A model generated the notes under the pieces. That model had not been told where the DNA came from and did no database searches. It saw only the letters and a list, made by a program, of their open reading frames with translations. Positions 16,118 to 16,237 of a stretch of 16,237 nt of DNA are shown one piece after another. The position numbers and the translations under genes are program-made. The stretch covers positions 1 to 16,237 of the forward strand of contig CAKONA010000004.1 in assembly GCA_934096785.1 (NCBI GenBank), given 5' to 3'. Source of the stretch: an uncultured Bacilli bacterium. GTDB lineage: Bacteria > Bacillota_I > Bacilli_A > RF39 > UBA660. Positions within the stretch are counted from its first letter, which is position 1. The number at the start of each line of letters is the position of its first letter.

Positions 16118-16237
16118 TGCAAAATTTGTTTATTATTTCGCTGTGTCCTAGATTATACGTAAATTGTTTAGAAATGATAGAAATAAAAGGAATTAAAACA
16201 AAAGTATTTCACGGTTACCTTACTTATACACCTAAAT
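16117..16237 (+). other. Open reading frame running off the right edge, uncertain
   Basis: A frame is open from ATG 16117 (or ATG 16174) to the window end without a stop, 40 or 21 codons. The end reads MIEIKGIKTKVFHGYLTYTPK-like sequence, split by me as MIEIKGIK and TKVFHGYLTYTPK. Neither start has a ribosome site and the first directly follows a terminator T tract, so this may be non-coding. I do not recognise a family. Confidence 0.25.

Overview
This is a very AT-rich stretch of a Bacillota (Firmicutes) chromosome. Nearly all genes lie on the + strand in tight operons. The era-yqzL-recO and dnaG-rpoD-trmK orders, an HrcA/CIRCE heat-shock operon and a small Sigma-A-type rpoD all point that way. 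The code is the standard bacterial one: hrcA ends in TGA and tryptophan is TGG. I suspect a small-genome, gut-type uncultured Bacilli or Clostridia lineage, but the sequence alone does not fix the taxon.

Layout. 1-1606: 3' part of era, a 26-codon YqzL-like gene, recO. 1609-2579: a decayed two-gene module, made of a Panacea-domain (SocA/DUF4065) antitoxin with a +1 frameshift and a partner ORF that has lost its start codon and gained an in-frame stop. 2638-3231: an unrecognised small membrane protein. 3282-9837: the heat-shock operon hrcA-grpE-dnaK-pepF-dnaJ. It is driven by a perfect TTGACA-17-TATAAT promoter bracketed by two CIRCE operators and interrupted by an oligoendopeptidase F gene. 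9858-13436: the macromolecular-synthesis genes dnaG-rpoD-trmK, each overlapping the next. 13451-15042: a lipoprotein cyclophilin followed by folD. 15094-15981: a DUF3800 gene. 15982-16237: an intergenic end with nested inverted repeats, a strong terminator and a consensus-like minus-strand promoter.

How it fits together. Era (30S maturation), DnaG (primase), RpoD (sigma factor) and TrmK (tRNA methylation) form the classic translation/replication/transcription neighbourhood. The HrcA-controlled chaperones sit where glyQS stands in Bacillus. The accessory material (dead toxin-antitoxin module, orphan membrane protein, DUF3800 gene) lies at the seams between these blocks. I found no CRISPR array, tRNA, rRNA or insertion sequence. 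The best candidates for something unusual are the triply broken Panacea module, the cysteine cluster in GrpE, the dual-CIRCE promoter with an ATG-TGA start-stop just before hrcA's GTG, and the structured right end.
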